From positions 1 through 64,000 of the forward strand of contig NZ_JACOQD010000003.1 in NCBI RefSeq assembly GCF_014297365.1: DNA of 64,000 nt, written 5' to 3'. The notes under the pieces were generated by a model. That model was not told where the DNA came from. It worked only from the letters and a program-made list of their open reading frames with translations, and made no database searches. The stretch comes from Winogradskyella echinorum (GTDB taxonomy: Bacteria > Bacteroidota > Bacteroidia > Flavobacteriales > Flavobacteriaceae). Position numbers and translations under genes: made by a program. Below, piece after piece: positions 8,641-18,867 of the stretch; the stretch's first letter is position 1, and each line of letters begins with the position of its first letter.

Positions 8641-9915
8641 ATGAAAAAGAACTATTTCGGATTCTTATTTATTGGACTTTTATTTTCTTTGAATGTTTCT
8701 GCGCAAGAAACCTTTAAAGTGATGTTTTATAATTTGCTCAACTACCCTTTAGAAACAGCTGTTGCTAATCGTGAGGATGACTTAGAACTAATTCTGTCTG
8801 GATATCAGCCCGATTTGTTCTTAGTGTGCGAAATAAATAACATTACAGGAGCCACTAACGTGTTAAATATTACACGAAACACTATTAGTCCTAATTTTGA
8901 AATGGCTACCTATGTTTCTAATACCTCTGACGATGCTTTAGGAGACCAAAACGACCTTCAAAATTTAATCTATTACGATAGCTCTAAATTTATATTAGAG
9001 GACGAAATTATTGTACCAAGTTATCTCAGAGATTTTAACATATATAAACTGAAGTTAAACACTATAGACCAAGCTACCAACCCAATTGAGTTCTATGTTG
9101 TGGTGTGTCATCTAAAAGCCTCTAGTGGTACTGAAAATGCGCAAAAACGCTTTGAAATGGTTCTAGATTTAGAAGCTTATTTAGATACCTTACCTGCTGA
9201 TGCTATGGTGCTTTTGGGTGGAGACTTAAATGTATATACCGCAAGTGAAGCTGCGTTTCAAACCTTATTAAGCGATAGTAATGTAATAGAACTTAAAGAT
9301 CCTGCTAACAAAGTAGGTAGCTGGCATAACAACACCAATTATGTAGAAGTATTTACACAATCTACACGTACACAAAATGGATTTGGTGGTAGCACAGGTG
9401 GTTTCGATGATCGTTTTGATTTTATACTCACTTCGGCGAATATGATAAGTACTGCAGACTTAACGTATGTGCCAGATTCTTATAAAGTATATGGTAATAA
9501 TGGTTTAGTGTCTTGCTATAATAGTCGAATTAATTCTTCAAATTGTGGTAATACAAGTTCAGAATTTTCATTTGATGTTAGAGATGCCTTGCACAATTTT
9601 AGTGACCATCTTCCCGTTACAGTATCATTAGAAACTGATGCTACTTTATTAAATATTGATACGGTAGAAACTTCCCTGTCATTTTCTTTGAAGCAAAGTG
9701 TAATTCAAAATAACTTAACACTCTATATCAGTGCGGTTAAATTATTTAATTCTCAATTAACTATTTATAATAATTTGGGTCAAACCGTAAAGACTATAGC
9801 ATTACATTCGGATTACGAACAAGTATTTAACGTATCTGGTTTAGACGATGGTTTGTACTTTATAGCAAGTGCTGATAAAAATATAAAACCGCTAAAATTC
9901 ATAATTTCTAATTGA
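8641..9915 (+). CDS. Secreted endonuclease/exonuclease/phosphatase family protein with T9SS sorting domain
   Basis: A 424-residue protein. Signal peptide at about 1-21 (ends VSAQ). Residues 25-335 form an endonuclease/exonuclease/phosphatase domain: E64 in LVCEINN, GGDLN near 194 and SDHLPV near 321 are the catalytic motifs, so it should be an active metal-dependent phosphodiesterase, nuclease or phosphatase. About 350-424 is a type A T9SS C-terminal domain (TIYNNLGQTVKTI, GLDDGLYFI), so it is predicted to be exported through the outer membrane and released or anchored. Its stop overlaps the TTG start of the next gene by four bases, which suggests co-transcription and translational coupling. 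Confidence 0.88.
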   Translation: MKKNYFGFLFIGLLFSLNVSAQETFKVMFYNLLNYPLETAVANREDDLELILSGYQPDLFLVCEINNITGATNVLNITRNTISPNFEMATYVSNTSDDALGDQNDLQNLIYYDSSKFILEDEIIVPSYLRDFNIYKLKLNTIDQATNPIEFYVVVCHLKASSGTENAQKRFEMVLDLEAYLDTLPADAMVLLGGDLNVYTASEAAFQTLLSDSNVIELKDPANKVGSWHNNTNYVEVFTQSTRTQNGFGGSTGGFDDRFDFILTSANMISTADLTYVPDSYKVYGNNGLVSCYNSRINSSNCGNTSSEFSFDVRDALHNFSDHLPVTVSLETDATLLNIDTVETSLSFSLKQSVIQNNLTLYISAVKLFNSQLTIYNNLGQTVKTIALHSDYEQVFNVSGLDDGLYFIASADKNIKPLKFIISN

Positions 9916-12752
9916 TTAAAAAACTATATATATCATTCTTATTTTTAATTTTTGGCACCATTGCAGGTGCTCAAAACAAAATTGACATTATAGCTGATGT
10001 AGATGTAGACACTAAAACCATTACAATTGACCAGACCATTATCTATAAAAATGAATCTAATGATGTATTATCTGAAGTTTACCTTAACGATTGGAACAAC
10101 AGTTACTCTACTAAATCAACTCCTTTAGCCAAACGTTTTGAAGAAGAGTTTAGCACTAAATTTCACTTAGCAAAAAGCGAACAACGCGGCTATACGATTG
10201 TAACATCAATTAAGAATAAAAATGATGAGTCTTTAGAATATCAAAATTTAAAAGCGCATCCAGATGTTTTAAAAGTAACCTTAAAGGAGCCTTTACAACC
10301 TGGCGAATCTTATCACTTAAAACTGCACTACAATCTGGTGGTACCTGATGCTGAGTTTACTGATTATGGGTTTACAAAAAGTGGTGATTTTGAACTTAAA
10401 TATTGGTATATCACTCCGACTGTTTATAACGGAAAATGGCATTATTACAGTAATAAAAATTTAGATGATTTATTTATTCCGAAAGCAGATATAAGTCTAA
10501 GTATTACACATCCATTGAATTATAAAGTCACATCTGAACTCAATGATATAGAACTAAAACCAGATGCTAAAAATAAAAGGCAAACCACTGTTTTATATGG
10601 AGATAATAGAATAGACACCTATTTATCGCTTAGAAAATTTCCCCAGTTTAGTTTTATACAAACAGATGATTTTATAGTACTCTCTAATATCTACGAAAAA
10701 GGCTTACCACCAAGTGATAAAGCTATTATTACGGATAAAATTACGCGTTATTTAACACAGCATCTTGGAAAATATCCGCATACTAAATTACTGGTTTCTA
10801 ATATAGATTATAACAAGAATCCGCTTTATGGTTTAAATCAATTACCAAGTTTTTTACGACCATTTCCAGATGATTTTCAATACGAGTTAAAGCTTTTAAA
10901 AACCGCTTTAAAAAAGTACATTGACAATGTATTGCTTCTTAATCCAAGAAAAGAACATTGGCTAAGTGAAGGGTTACAAATTTACTATTTAGCCAAATAT
11001 GTTGAAGAACATTATCCTGATATGAAATTGCTAGGAACACTGGCTAATGTTTGGGGCATTAGAGCTTTTCATGCAGCAGATTTAGATTTTAACTTTCAGT
11101 ATTTTCTATATTCGATGGAAATTGCTCGAAAAAACAAAGATCAACCTTTAAGTACCAGTAAAGACTCCTTAACTAAATTTAATACCAATATTGCTGGTAA
11201 ATATAAGGCTGGAGTTGGATTGAACTATTTAGATAAGTTTACGGATGATATTGATTTATCTCAAAACATTACAGAATTTTTAACTACACATCAATTAAAG
11301 CCCGTAAATGTTGAAGATTTTAAAAGTTTTATTACATCTAAAACCCAAAAAGATATCAATTGGTTTTTTACTGATTATGTTAATACCAGAAAAAAGATTG
11401 ACTTTAAAATAAAATCGATAGAAACAACTGAAGATTCTATACAGCTTACCATACGCAACAAAAGAGATAATAGCATGCCGATTTCTCTTTTTAAGTTAAG
11501 CAATGATTCTGTATTAGGTAAGTTATGGGTAGAAAATATAAAAGATACAAAAACCATAACCCTCGCAAAAGACGCAACTGATAAGTTTGTTTTAGATTAC
11601 GATAATGTTATTCCAGAGTTTAATCAACGAGATAACCACAAAGCCGTTAATGGTTCCTTTTTAAACAATAAGCCCTTACAATTCAGACTTTTTAAGGATA
11701 TAGAAGATCCAGATTATAATCAGATATTTTTTATGCCTTTGGTAGAGTTTAAAAATATTTACGACGGTCTTACTTTAGGGACTAAGGTGTATAACAAAAC
11801 CATTTTAAGAAAACGTCTTAATTATAGATTCTCGCCTCAGTATGCTACTAAATCAAAATCGCTAACAGGTTCTACATCTATTTTTTATTCTCATAATATT
11901 GAAAACAAAAATCTATTTGATATCACTTATGGTATTTTTGCCGGTTATCAATCTTTTGCTCAAGATGCTTTTTTCACCCGAATTAGACCTTCAATTTCAT
12001 TTTCGTTTAGAGATGATGATGATTTTAGATCGGACCAAATAGACAATATCACAGCACGTTATGTAAGTATTAATAGAGATATTGGTGAAAATGCTGTTAT
12101 TGAACTTGATGAACCAGACTATGGCGTTTTTAACTTACGTTATACACATTCTAATCCAGGAATTATTAATTATTCTAGGTTTAATACCGATTTTCAAGTT
12201 GCAGATCGTTTTAGTAAAGTTTCTTTAAATTATGAATTTAGGAAACTCACAAAAGATAACCGAAACGTTAATTTAAGGTTTTTTGCTGGTGTGTTTTTAA
12301 AAAACAACTCAGACCCCAACTCTAACTATTTTAGTTTTGCCTTAGACCGACCAACAGATTACTTATTTGATTTAAATTACTTAGGCCGTTCTGAAGCTGC
12401 AGGACTTTTTAGTCAGCAAATTATCATTGCAGAAGGTGGTTTTAAATCTAAGCTAGAAACTCCTTTTGCTAACCAGTGGATGACTACAGCTAACTTTAGC
12501 ACTTCTATTTGGAGGTATATTCAATTTTATGGTGATGTAGGTTTGGTTAAAAACAAATTTCAGCCAGCAAAGTTTGTGTACGATTCTGGTATAAGACTTA
12601 ATCTTGTAGAAGATTATTTTGAAATTTATTTACCACTTTACTCTAACCTCGGTTGGGAAATTGGACAACCTAATTACGACCAACGTATTCGCTTTATGTT
12701 TACCGTAGATCCTCAAGTTCTTCTCGGACTTTTTAGAAGGAAGTGGTATTAA
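9912..12752 (+). CDS. M1-aminopeptidase-like protein fused to a probable outer-membrane beta-barrel
   Basis: A 946-residue protein read from a TTG that overlaps the previous stop (TTGA); it gives a good signal peptide ending AGAQ. Residues about 22-480 resemble the M1 (gluzincin) peptidase layout: an N-terminal beta domain and a helical domain with EHWLSEGLQIYYL near 345-358, which corresponds to the region after the zinc helix. The HExxH motif expected upstream is absent; a diverged helix (ELKLLKTALKKYI) stands in its place. From about residue 590 the sequence turns into alternating amphipathic strands with many aromatic residues and ends in aromatic/basic residues (RRKWY), like an outer-membrane barrel. 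So I infer a membrane-anchored, probably non-peptidase M1-like protein. Related proteins occur in Flavobacteriaceae. Confidence 0.72.
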   Translation: MIKKLYISFLFLIFGTIAGAQNKIDIIADVDVDTKTITIDQTIIYKNESNDVLSEVYLNDWNNSYSTKSTPLAKRFEEEFSTKFHLAKSEQRGYTIVTSIKNKNDESLEYQNLKAHPDVLKVTLKEPLQPGESYHLKLHYNLVVPDAEFTDYGFTKSGDFELKYWYITPTVYNGKWHYYSNKNLDDLFIPKADISLSITHPLNYKVTSELNDIELKPDAKNKRQTTVLYGDNRIDTYLSLRKFPQFSFIQTDDFIVLSNIYEKGLPPSDKAIITDKITRYLTQHLGKYPHTKLLVSNIDYNKNPLYGLNQLPSFLRPFPDDFQYELKLLKTALKKYIDNVLLLNPRKEHWLSEGLQIYYLAKYVEEHYPDMKLLGTLANVWGIRAFHAADLDFNFQYFLYSMEIARKNKDQPLSTSKDSLTKFNTNIAGKYKAGVGLNYLDKFTDDIDLSQNITEFLTTHQLKPVNVEDFKSFITSKTQKDINWFFTDYVNTRKKIDFKIKSIETTEDSIQLTIRNKRDNSMPISLFKLSNDSVLGKLWVENIKDTKTITLAKDATDKFVLDYDNVIPEFNQRDNHKAVNGSFLNNKPLQFRLFKDIEDPDYNQIFFMPLVEFKNIYDGLTLGTKVYNKTILRKRLNYRFSPQYATKSKSLTGSTSIFYSHNIENKNLFDITYGIFAGYQSFAQDAFFTRIRPSISFSFRDDDDFRSDQIDNITARYVSINRDIGENAVIELDEPDYGVFNLRYTHSNPGIINYSRFNTDFQVADRFSKVSLNYEFRKLTKDNRNVNLRFFAGVFLKNNSDPNSNYFSFALDRPTDYLFDLNYLGRSEAAGLFSQQIIIAEGGFKSKLETPFANQWMTTANFSTSIWRYIQFYGDVGLVKNKFQPAKFVYDSGIRLNLVEDYFEIYLPLYSNLGWEIGQPNYDQRIRFMFTVDPQVLLGLFRRKWY

Positions 12753-12854
12753 CATATTCTTATTGAAAAGTTAAAATATACTTCTATTTTAAATAATTGT
12801 CAATCATAATAGGTTTATTTTAAGAATAATTCAATATTATAACAGTCTTAGCTG

Positions 12855-12885
12855 TTGTGTAAAATTTTTAATTTCCGTACTTTTG
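12855..12885 (+). promoter_or_regulatory. Promoter TTG-N20-TACTTTTG of the E1 dehydrogenase gene
   Basis: TTG at 12855-12857 and TACTTTTG at 12878-12885 match the Bacteroidetes consensus. Transcription should begin near 12890, which leaves about 16 bases before the ATG at 12907 and argues against the TTG start at 12898. Confidence 0.7.
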
Positions 12886-12906
12886 CAATAGCGAAATTTG
12901 AACTTT

Positions 12907-15318
12907 ATGAAGACAGACCCTAACATTAAAACAGAGATTACATTTGATGATTTTAAGACAGAGGTCTTAAATGACTATAAACTTGCTGTAACAAGTAGAG
13001 AGTGTAGTTTACTTGGTCGCAGGGAAGTTTTAACTGGTAAAGCAAAATTTGGCATTTTTGGTGACGGTAAAGAAGTGCCACAAATTGCTTGGGCAAAAGC
13101 CTTTAAAAATGGTGATTTTAGATCTGGATATTACAGAGATCAAACCTTTATGATGGCTATTGGCGAATTAACTATTGAGCAATTTTTTGCTGGTTTATAC
13201 GCTAACACAGATTTAAAGGAAGAGCCAATGTCTGCTGGTCGCCAAATGGGAGGTCATTTTGCTACCCATAGTTTAGACGAAAATGGGCATTGGAAAAATT
13301 TAACCCAACAAAAAAATTCAAGTTCAGATATATCACCTACTGCAGGGCAAATGCCTAGATTATTAGGATTAGCACAAGCCTCTAAAATTTACAGAAACGT
13401 TAAAGGTATTGATACTACTAAATTCTCCGATCAAGGTAATGAAATAGCCTGGGGAACTATTGGTAACGCAAGTACAAGTGAAGGCTTATTTTTTGAAACC
13501 ATAAATGCAGCAGGTGTTTTGCAAGTACCAATGGTTATAAGTATTTGGGATGATGAATATGGCATCTCAGTACACGCTAAACACCAAACTACAAAAGAAA
13601 ACATATCTGAAATACTTAAAGGTTTTCAGCGCGATAAGAATAATAAAGGTTACGAAATCTTTAGAGTTAACGGTTGGAATTACCCTGAACTCATAGACAC
13701 TTACCAACGTGCTGCACAAATTTCTAGAAAAGAACATGTACCTGTAATGATACATGTACAAGAATTAACGCAGCCGCAAGGCCACTCAACGTCTGGATCG
13801 CACGAACGTTACAAAGATGAAGAGCGTTTGGCTTGGGAAGCAGAATACGATTGTAATGCACAATTAAGACAATGGATGATTAGCAATAATATTGCTACTG
13901 ACGACGAGTTAAGAACCATAGAAAAAGAGCTTAAAAAAGCCGTTAGAGATGGTAAAAAAGCGGCATGGGCTTCATTTATTAATCCTATTTTAAATGAGCG
14001 TAATCAAGCTGTTTCTCTATTAGAAAATTTAGCAACAACCAGTCCTAATGGTGTATTTATTACGAAATTAAAAAATGATTTAGTTGCTATAGACGAACCT
14101 TTACGACGAGATATATTATCTGCTGCACGTAAAGCACTGCGCTATGTGGTTTCGGAAGCATCATCAGAAAAAATAGCATTACAAAATTGGATAAACAATT
14201 ATATAAACGCTATTCAACCAAAATACAGTTCGCACTTACATAGTGCATCAGATCTGAATGCCTTAAACCAATCTGAAGTTCTACCAACCTATGATGCTAA
14301 TGCCGAAGACGTTGATGGACGCGTTGTGCTAAGAGAAAACTTTGATGCCATTTTTGGAAATTATCCGGAAGCTTTAATCTTTGGAGAAGATGCTGGATAT
14401 ATAGGAGATGTAAACCAAGGATTAGAAGGTTTACAAGAAAAATACGGAGAACTTAGAGTGTCAGATACTGGTATTAGAGAAGCCACCATTATGGGACAAG
14501 GTATTGGTATGGCCATGCGTGGTTTGCGTCCTATAGCAGAAATTCAGTATTTGGATTACGTTATGTATGCGCTTCAAATAATGAGTGATGATTTAGCAAC
14601 CGTACAATACAGAACAAAAGGTCGCCAAAAAGCACCACTTATTGTGAGAACACGTGGTCATCGTTTAGAAGGCATATGGCATTCTGGTTCACAAATGGGA
14701 GGTATTCTAAATCTTATTAGAGGAATCCATGTTTTAGTACCAAGAAACATGACTAAAGCAGCCGGATTTTACAATACACTATTAGAAAGTGATGAACCTG
14801 CTTTGGTTGTTGAGTGCTTAAACGGTTACCGACTTAAAGAAAAAATGCCAAGTAATATTGGTGAATTTAAAACACCAATTGGTGTTGTTGAAACTATTAG
14901 AGAAGGAGAAGATATTACGTTAGTGTCATACGGTTCAACTTTACGTTTAGTGGAACAAGCTGCTAAAGAATTACAAGAAGTTGGTATTGATGCAGAGATT
15001 ATAGACGTGCAATCATTATTACCATTTGATCTTAACCACGATATTGTAAAGAGCATTGCCAAAACAAATCGTGTTATGGTGATTGATGAAGATGTAAAAG
15101 GCGGAGCTTCAGCATATATTTTAGACCAAATATTGAATGAGCAAAATGCTTTTGAGTATCTAGATAGCCAACCAAAAACCCTAGCTGCGAAGCCACATAG
15201 ACCAGCGTATGGTACTGATGGCGATTATTTTTCTAAACCATCTGTAGAAGATATTTTTGAAGCGGTTTACGGCATAATGCATGAGTTGAGTCCGATAGAC
15301 TTTCCTAAATTGAGATAA
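12907..15318 (+). CDS. 2-oxoacid dehydrogenase E1 component, fused alpha and beta subunits
   Basis: About 803 residues. The N-terminal half (to about 390) is an E1-alpha thiamine-diphosphate domain; GTIGNASTSEG near residue 183 is the ThDP/Mg motif and DDEYGISV follows. The C-terminal half (about 450-803) is E1-beta (IFGEDAGYIGDVNQGLEGL, YVMYALQIMSDD, VRTRGHR). The enzyme decarboxylates a 2-oxo acid and feeds acyl groups to a lipoyl E2; the fused form is common in Bacteroidota and is usually assigned to branched-chain 2-oxo acid or pyruvate oxidation. No E2 or E3 gene is adjacent. I start at the ATG at 12907 because the promoter leaves almost no leader for the upstream TTG. Confidence 0.92.
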   Translation: MKTDPNIKTEITFDDFKTEVLNDYKLAVTSRECSLLGRREVLTGKAKFGIFGDGKEVPQIAWAKAFKNGDFRSGYYRDQTFMMAIGELTIEQFFAGLYANTDLKEEPMSAGRQMGGHFATHSLDENGHWKNLTQQKNSSSDISPTAGQMPRLLGLAQASKIYRNVKGIDTTKFSDQGNEIAWGTIGNASTSEGLFFETINAAGVLQVPMVISIWDDEYGISVHAKHQTTKENISEILKGFQRDKNNKGYEIFRVNGWNYPELIDTYQRAAQISRKEHVPVMIHVQELTQPQGHSTSGSHERYKDEERLAWEAEYDCNAQLRQWMISNNIATDDELRTIEKELKKAVRDGKKAAWASFINPILNERNQAVSLLENLATTSPNGVFITKLKNDLVAIDEPLRRDILSAARKALRYVVSEASSEKIALQNWINNYINAIQPKYSSHLHSASDLNALNQSEVLPTYDANAEDVDGRVVLRENFDAIFGNYPEALIFGEDAGYIGDVNQGLEGLQEKYGELRVSDTGIREATIMGQGIGMAMRGLRPIAEIQYLDYVMYALQIMSDDLATVQYRTKGRQKAPLIVRTRGHRLEGIWHSGSQMGGILNLIRGIHVLVPRNMTKAAGFYNTLLESDEPALVVECLNGYRLKEKMPSNIGEFKTPIGVVETIREGEDITLVSYGSTLRLVEQAAKELQEVGIDAEIIDVQSLLPFDLNHDIVKSIAKTNRVMVIDEDVKGGASAYILDQILNEQNAFEYLDSQPKTLAAKPHRPAYGTDGDYFSKPSVEDIFEAVYGIMHELSPIDFPKLR

Positions 15319-15346
15319 TCAAATTACAAAATCATATTTTTAACTT

Positions 15347-15376
15347 AAAAACCATCACACAAGTGATGGTTTTTTT
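15347..15376 (+). terminator. Intrinsic terminator after the E1 gene
   Basis: AAACCATCAC - acaa - GTGATGGTTT followed by a T run. It lies 30 bases after the stop and shows that the next gene cannot start at the upstream ATG at 15363, which sits inside the hairpin. Confidence 0.85.
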
Positions 15377-15401
15377 ATATTTAGATCTAAACCATTTTTA
15401 T

Positions 15402-17012
15402 ATGCTCACTAAATCGGATAAATCTAAATTAAGAAGTATCATCTTTAGACATTTAGATGGTATTGCAACGGCAACAACAGCTTATGCTCTTCACAAAAAA
15501 GAAGTTTTAGATTATCTATTACAGCACAAAACCGTTAACCTTTCTGATATAGCAACAACCTTTAATGCTAATGAAGGTTATCTAAACATTGCATTACGTG
15601 TGCTTTGTTCGCAAGGTTGGTTAGAACAGCAACTCGATAATAAAACCGATTCTATTACTTATAACGTAAATTCTAATAGTGCAAAAGCCTTTCAGTTAGT
15701 CCATTTATATGAAGATGCTGTTAATCTTTTAAAATATTCAGATCAATTTGCTAATGATAAAATGATAAGTGCAGACGCTTTTATTGCTTTAGAACGTATT
15801 TTTAAGAAGTATGAAGCCAATTATAATTTAGATATTTCTAACACACGTTCAATTGAATATCAAGTTTTAAAACATATAGAAGGAGTTATTGCGGGTCCTA
15901 TAATTGTATTATTAGGTGTAAATGGATTGTTTCATAAATATTTTATGGAAGCCTCTTTTACTGCAGAAGAGTATCATAAAGACCCAGAAAGTTTTAAAAA
16001 AATTCTAGATTTCTTCTCACATTTAGACTGGTTTAAGAAAAAGAAAAACACCTACCAATTTACGGATAAAGGTTTGTTTTTTGCAAAGCGTGCTAGTGCT
16101 TATGGTGTTACTGTATCTTATATTCCAACATTTTTACAACTCGATGAACTTATCTTTGGCAATCCTTTAGTGCTACAAACAGCTTCTCCAAGTGATACCG
16201 AAAAACATGTGCATCGCGAAATGAATGTTTGGGGAAGTGGTGGTGCTCATGCAACCTATTTTAAAGTAATTGATAAGGTGATTATCGATTTGTTCAATAG
16301 ACCCATTGACGAGCAACCTAAGGGCATTTTAGATATGGGTTGCGGTAATGGAGCGTTTATTGAACATATATTTAATGTGATAGATCAGCAAACTCTAAGA
16401 GGTAAATTACTCGACGAGTATCCACTATTTTTAGTTGGTGCTGACTTTAATAAAGCCGCATTAAAAGTTACAAGAGCTAATCTTATAAAGGCCGATATTT
16501 GGGCTAAAGTGATTTGGGGAGATATTGGTAGACCAGACCTATTAGCTTCAGACTTAAAAGAAGATTATAACATAGAATTACTAGATCTATTAAACGTGCG
16601 TACCTTTTTAGATCACAATAGGGTTTGGAATGCGCCAAATCAACATTATGATTTTGTGAGTCAGTCTTCAGGTGCTTACGCTTCAAAAGGAAAACGATTA
16701 GCAAATAATGATGTAGAAGCATCACTTTTAGAACATCTAGAAAAATGGAAACCTTATGTTGAAAAATTTGGCTTGCTCATCATAGAATTGCATACCATTA
16801 GTCCGGAATTAACATCTAAAAATTTAGGCAAAACTGCAGCTACAGCTTACGATGCTACACATGGTTATAGCGACCAATATATTTTAGAGGTTGATGTGTT
16901 TAGAGCCATGGCAAAGCAAGTAGGTTTGATACCAGATGATAATCATTTTGCGAAATTTCCTGATAGTGAATTGGCAACTGTAAGCATTAATTTATTAAAA
17001 GGTACTAAATAA
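15402..17012 (+). CDS. Class I SAM-dependent methyltransferase with N-terminal winged-helix-like domain
   Basis: A 536-residue cytosolic protein. The SAM-binding motif I is ILDMGCGNGAFIEHIF near residue 309, with an acidic strand end (GADFNK) following. The N-terminal third contains helix-rich and winged-helix-like segments (EVLDYLLQH, LSDIATTFNANEGYLNIALRVL) like the dimerisation domain of O- or C-methyltransferases. The layout is reminiscent of AprA-type polyketide-synthase methyltransferases, but no biosynthetic genes are nearby, so the substrate is unknown. I choose the ATG at 15402; an upstream in-frame ATG lies in the terminator of the previous gene. Confidence 0.78.
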   Translation: MLTKSDKSKLRSIIFRHLDGIATATTAYALHKKEVLDYLLQHKTVNLSDIATTFNANEGYLNIALRVLCSQGWLEQQLDNKTDSITYNVNSNSAKAFQLVHLYEDAVNLLKYSDQFANDKMISADAFIALERIFKKYEANYNLDISNTRSIEYQVLKHIEGVIAGPIIVLLGVNGLFHKYFMEASFTAEEYHKDPESFKKILDFFSHLDWFKKKKNTYQFTDKGLFFAKRASAYGVTVSYIPTFLQLDELIFGNPLVLQTASPSDTEKHVHREMNVWGSGGAHATYFKVIDKVIIDLFNRPIDEQPKGILDMGCGNGAFIEHIFNVIDQQTLRGKLLDEYPLFLVGADFNKAALKVTRANLIKADIWAKVIWGDIGRPDLLASDLKEDYNIELLDLLNVRTFLDHNRVWNAPNQHYDFVSQSSGAYASKGKRLANNDVEASLLEHLEKWKPYVEKFGLLIIELHTISPELTSKNLGKTAATAYDATHGYSDQYILEVDVFRAMAKQVGLIPDDNHFAKFPDSELATVSINLLKGTK

Positions 17013-17159
17013 TAGATTGTTAAAGTATTACTATAAACCAATTTTACTTTTGGTATACTTTTTAATTGTTTGGCATTAGTTGCTTTGTGTTTGTCGAAAT
17101 TTATTGTAGGCTATTTTAAATAACGAGAGTTTAGCTGAAACTTTAAAAACTTAAGTATT

Positions 17160-17816
17160 ATGAAAACATGGAAATCAATTATACTCATCGCCATTGCAAT
17201 ACTCCTAAATTCTTGTATAGTAAAATCACTTCAACCTTTTTATACAAAAGATAGTTTAAGCTTTGATAAAAACCTGCTTGGAAACTGGATTGATAACAAA
17301 AAAGGTGAATGGACAGTAGAATCTATAAAAGAAAAATTTGAACAAGATAAAAGAGAAGGCGTAACCCTTTCAGAAGAGGACAAAGTTGCTTATGAAACTT
17401 ATAAATCTGGCTACTATATAAAATACTTAAAAAAAGAAAAAGAAGCTAGTTTTATTGCTATGCCATTCAAAATAAATAATCAGTATTTTCTGGACTTTAT
17501 CCCTATTGAGATTGGAGATGAAGAGATTAATAGTTTGGCTGCAGAGCACCTTTTAAAAACACATTCTGTAGCCAAGCTAGATATTAATAAAACGGTGTCT
17601 TTGTCTTGGTTAGACGAATCAAAAGTGAAAGATATTTTTAACGCCAATAAAATGCGACTTAAGCACGAAAATATAGGTCCTGAAGAGGCACTTTTACTAA
17701 CAGCCACTTCTGAAGAGTTGTATGCCTTTTTAAAGAAATATATGAAAGCAAACATTGAAAATAAATGGAAAAAATCTGATCAACTTACTTTAACAAAAAC
17801 AAATGCAAAGCCTTAA
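17160..17816 (+). CDS. Lipoprotein preceding a LytS/LytTR pair
   Basis: A 218-residue protein with a lipoprotein signal peptide (lipobox LLNSC, lipidated Cys19). The mature part begins with LQPFYTKDSL and LLGNWIDNKKGEW, then alternating strands and a lysine-rich C-terminus. I do not recognise a characterised family. Its 3' end overlaps the start of the sensor kinase gene by 14 bases, so it is almost certainly co-transcribed and may be the envelope sensor or the target of that system. Confidence 0.7.
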   Translation: MKTWKSIILIAIAILLNSCIVKSLQPFYTKDSLSFDKNLLGNWIDNKKGEWTVESIKEKFEQDKREGVTLSEEDKVAYETYKSGYYIKYLKKEKEASFIAMPFKINNQYFLDFIPIEIGDEEINSLAAEHLLKTHSVAKLDINKTVSLSWLDESKVKDIFNANKMRLKHENIGPEEALLLTATSEELYAFLKKYMKANIENKWKKSDQLTLTKTNAKP

Positions 17817-18867
17817 TCTCAATTCACTTTTAAATAAAACCGACTACCACAGGCCATTACTATTTAATAGTGTTCTGTGGTTTTTGGCGTTTGTTGTATT
17901 ACTATTTATATTCTCTAAAGGTACTATACCTATAGCGGTCGATTATATTTATACAATCATATTTTTGATATCACTTGCGATACCAGTGAGTATCAATTTT
18001 TATGTTTTAATTCCTAAATTCTTAAAAAAAGAAAAATACGTTATCTACATCTTTCTATTTATTTTAAATTTAATAGTATTTGCATCATTAAGTTGTTGGC
18101 TATTACAACCTATATTAGACTTACTTTTTCCTAATTATTTCTTTATATCTTATCTTTCTAAATCTAATGTATTTTTGGTTTTTGCGATTTTTTTTATTGC
18201 TACAACCTTACTAAAATTAGCAGAAGATTGGCTTTACTATAACACCAACGAAAACAAAATTCTAAAGCTTAAAAACCAGCAGATAGAAACGCAATTATCG
18301 GCCTTAAGAGCTCAAATAAATCCACATTTTTTATTTAATTCTTTAAATGTTATTTATGCTTTGGCCCTAGAAAAAAAAGAAGGTACAACAAACGCTATAG
18401 TGCAACTTTCAGATATCCTTAGATATGTTATTTATGATTCTGACACCGAACGTGTAAGTCTAAAAGAAGAGATAAGCCTGCTTAAAAATTATATTGCATT
18501 TCAAAACCATCGTGTAGACACACCTACACCAACTGAATTTAATATTCAAATAGAAAATGAACAATATAAAATTTATCCTATGCTACTTTTACCGTTATTA
18601 GAGAATAGCTATAAGCACGGTATTATTGCTGGTGAAACAATGACACCAATAAAAATAGAACTACAACAAAGCGGATCTCAGTTTAAATTTACTATTACCA
18701 ATGCTAATCTAAATACTAAAAACCAACTTAAAAATAGACACTCTGGTGTAGGTATAGAAAATCTTCGGAAAAATTTAAATTTGGTGTATCCACATCAGCA
18801 TCAATTTAAAGTTGATGAAACGAAAGATATATTTAAAATAACATTGAATATAAATCATGAAGCCTAA
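17803..18867 (+). CDS. LytS/YehU-type sensor histidine kinase
   Basis: A 354-residue inner-membrane kinase. About four transmembrane helices lie in residues 20-140, then a short coiled linker (KILKLKNQQIETQLSALRAQ), then the His_kinase domain: INPHFLFNSLNVIYAL with the phospho-accepting His near residue 174, and an ATPase region with LLPLLENSYKHG (N box) and GVGIENLRKNL (G box). It belongs to the family that pairs with LytTR regulators. It overlaps the lipoprotein gene upstream and the regulator gene downstream (11 bases), giving a tight operon. Confidence 0.92.
   Translation: MQSLNLNSLLNKTDYHRPLLFNSVLWFLAFVVLLFIFSKGTIPIAVDYIYTIIFLISLAIPVSINFYVLIPKFLKKEKYVIYIFLFILNLIVFASLSCWLLQPILDLLFPNYFFISYLSKSNVFLVFAIFFIATTLLKLAEDWLYYNTNENKILKLKNQQIETQLSALRAQINPHFLFNSLNVIYALALEKKEGTTNAIVQLSDILRYVIYDSDTERVSLKEEISLLKNYIAFQNHRVDTPTPTEFNIQIENEQYKIYPMLLLPLLENSYKHGIIAGETMTPIKIELQQSGSQFKFTITNANLNTKNQLKNRHSGVGIENLRKNLNLVYPHQHQFKVDETKDIFKITLNINHEA

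Noticed and set aside
12898..12906. TTG start for the E1 dehydrogenase
   Set aside because: The predicted transcription start near 12890 leaves practically no leader; the ATG at 12907 is better.
15363..15401. Upstream ATG start for the methyltransferase gene
   Set aside because: It lies inside the terminator hairpin of the E1 gene and adds a non-conserved hydrophobic leader.
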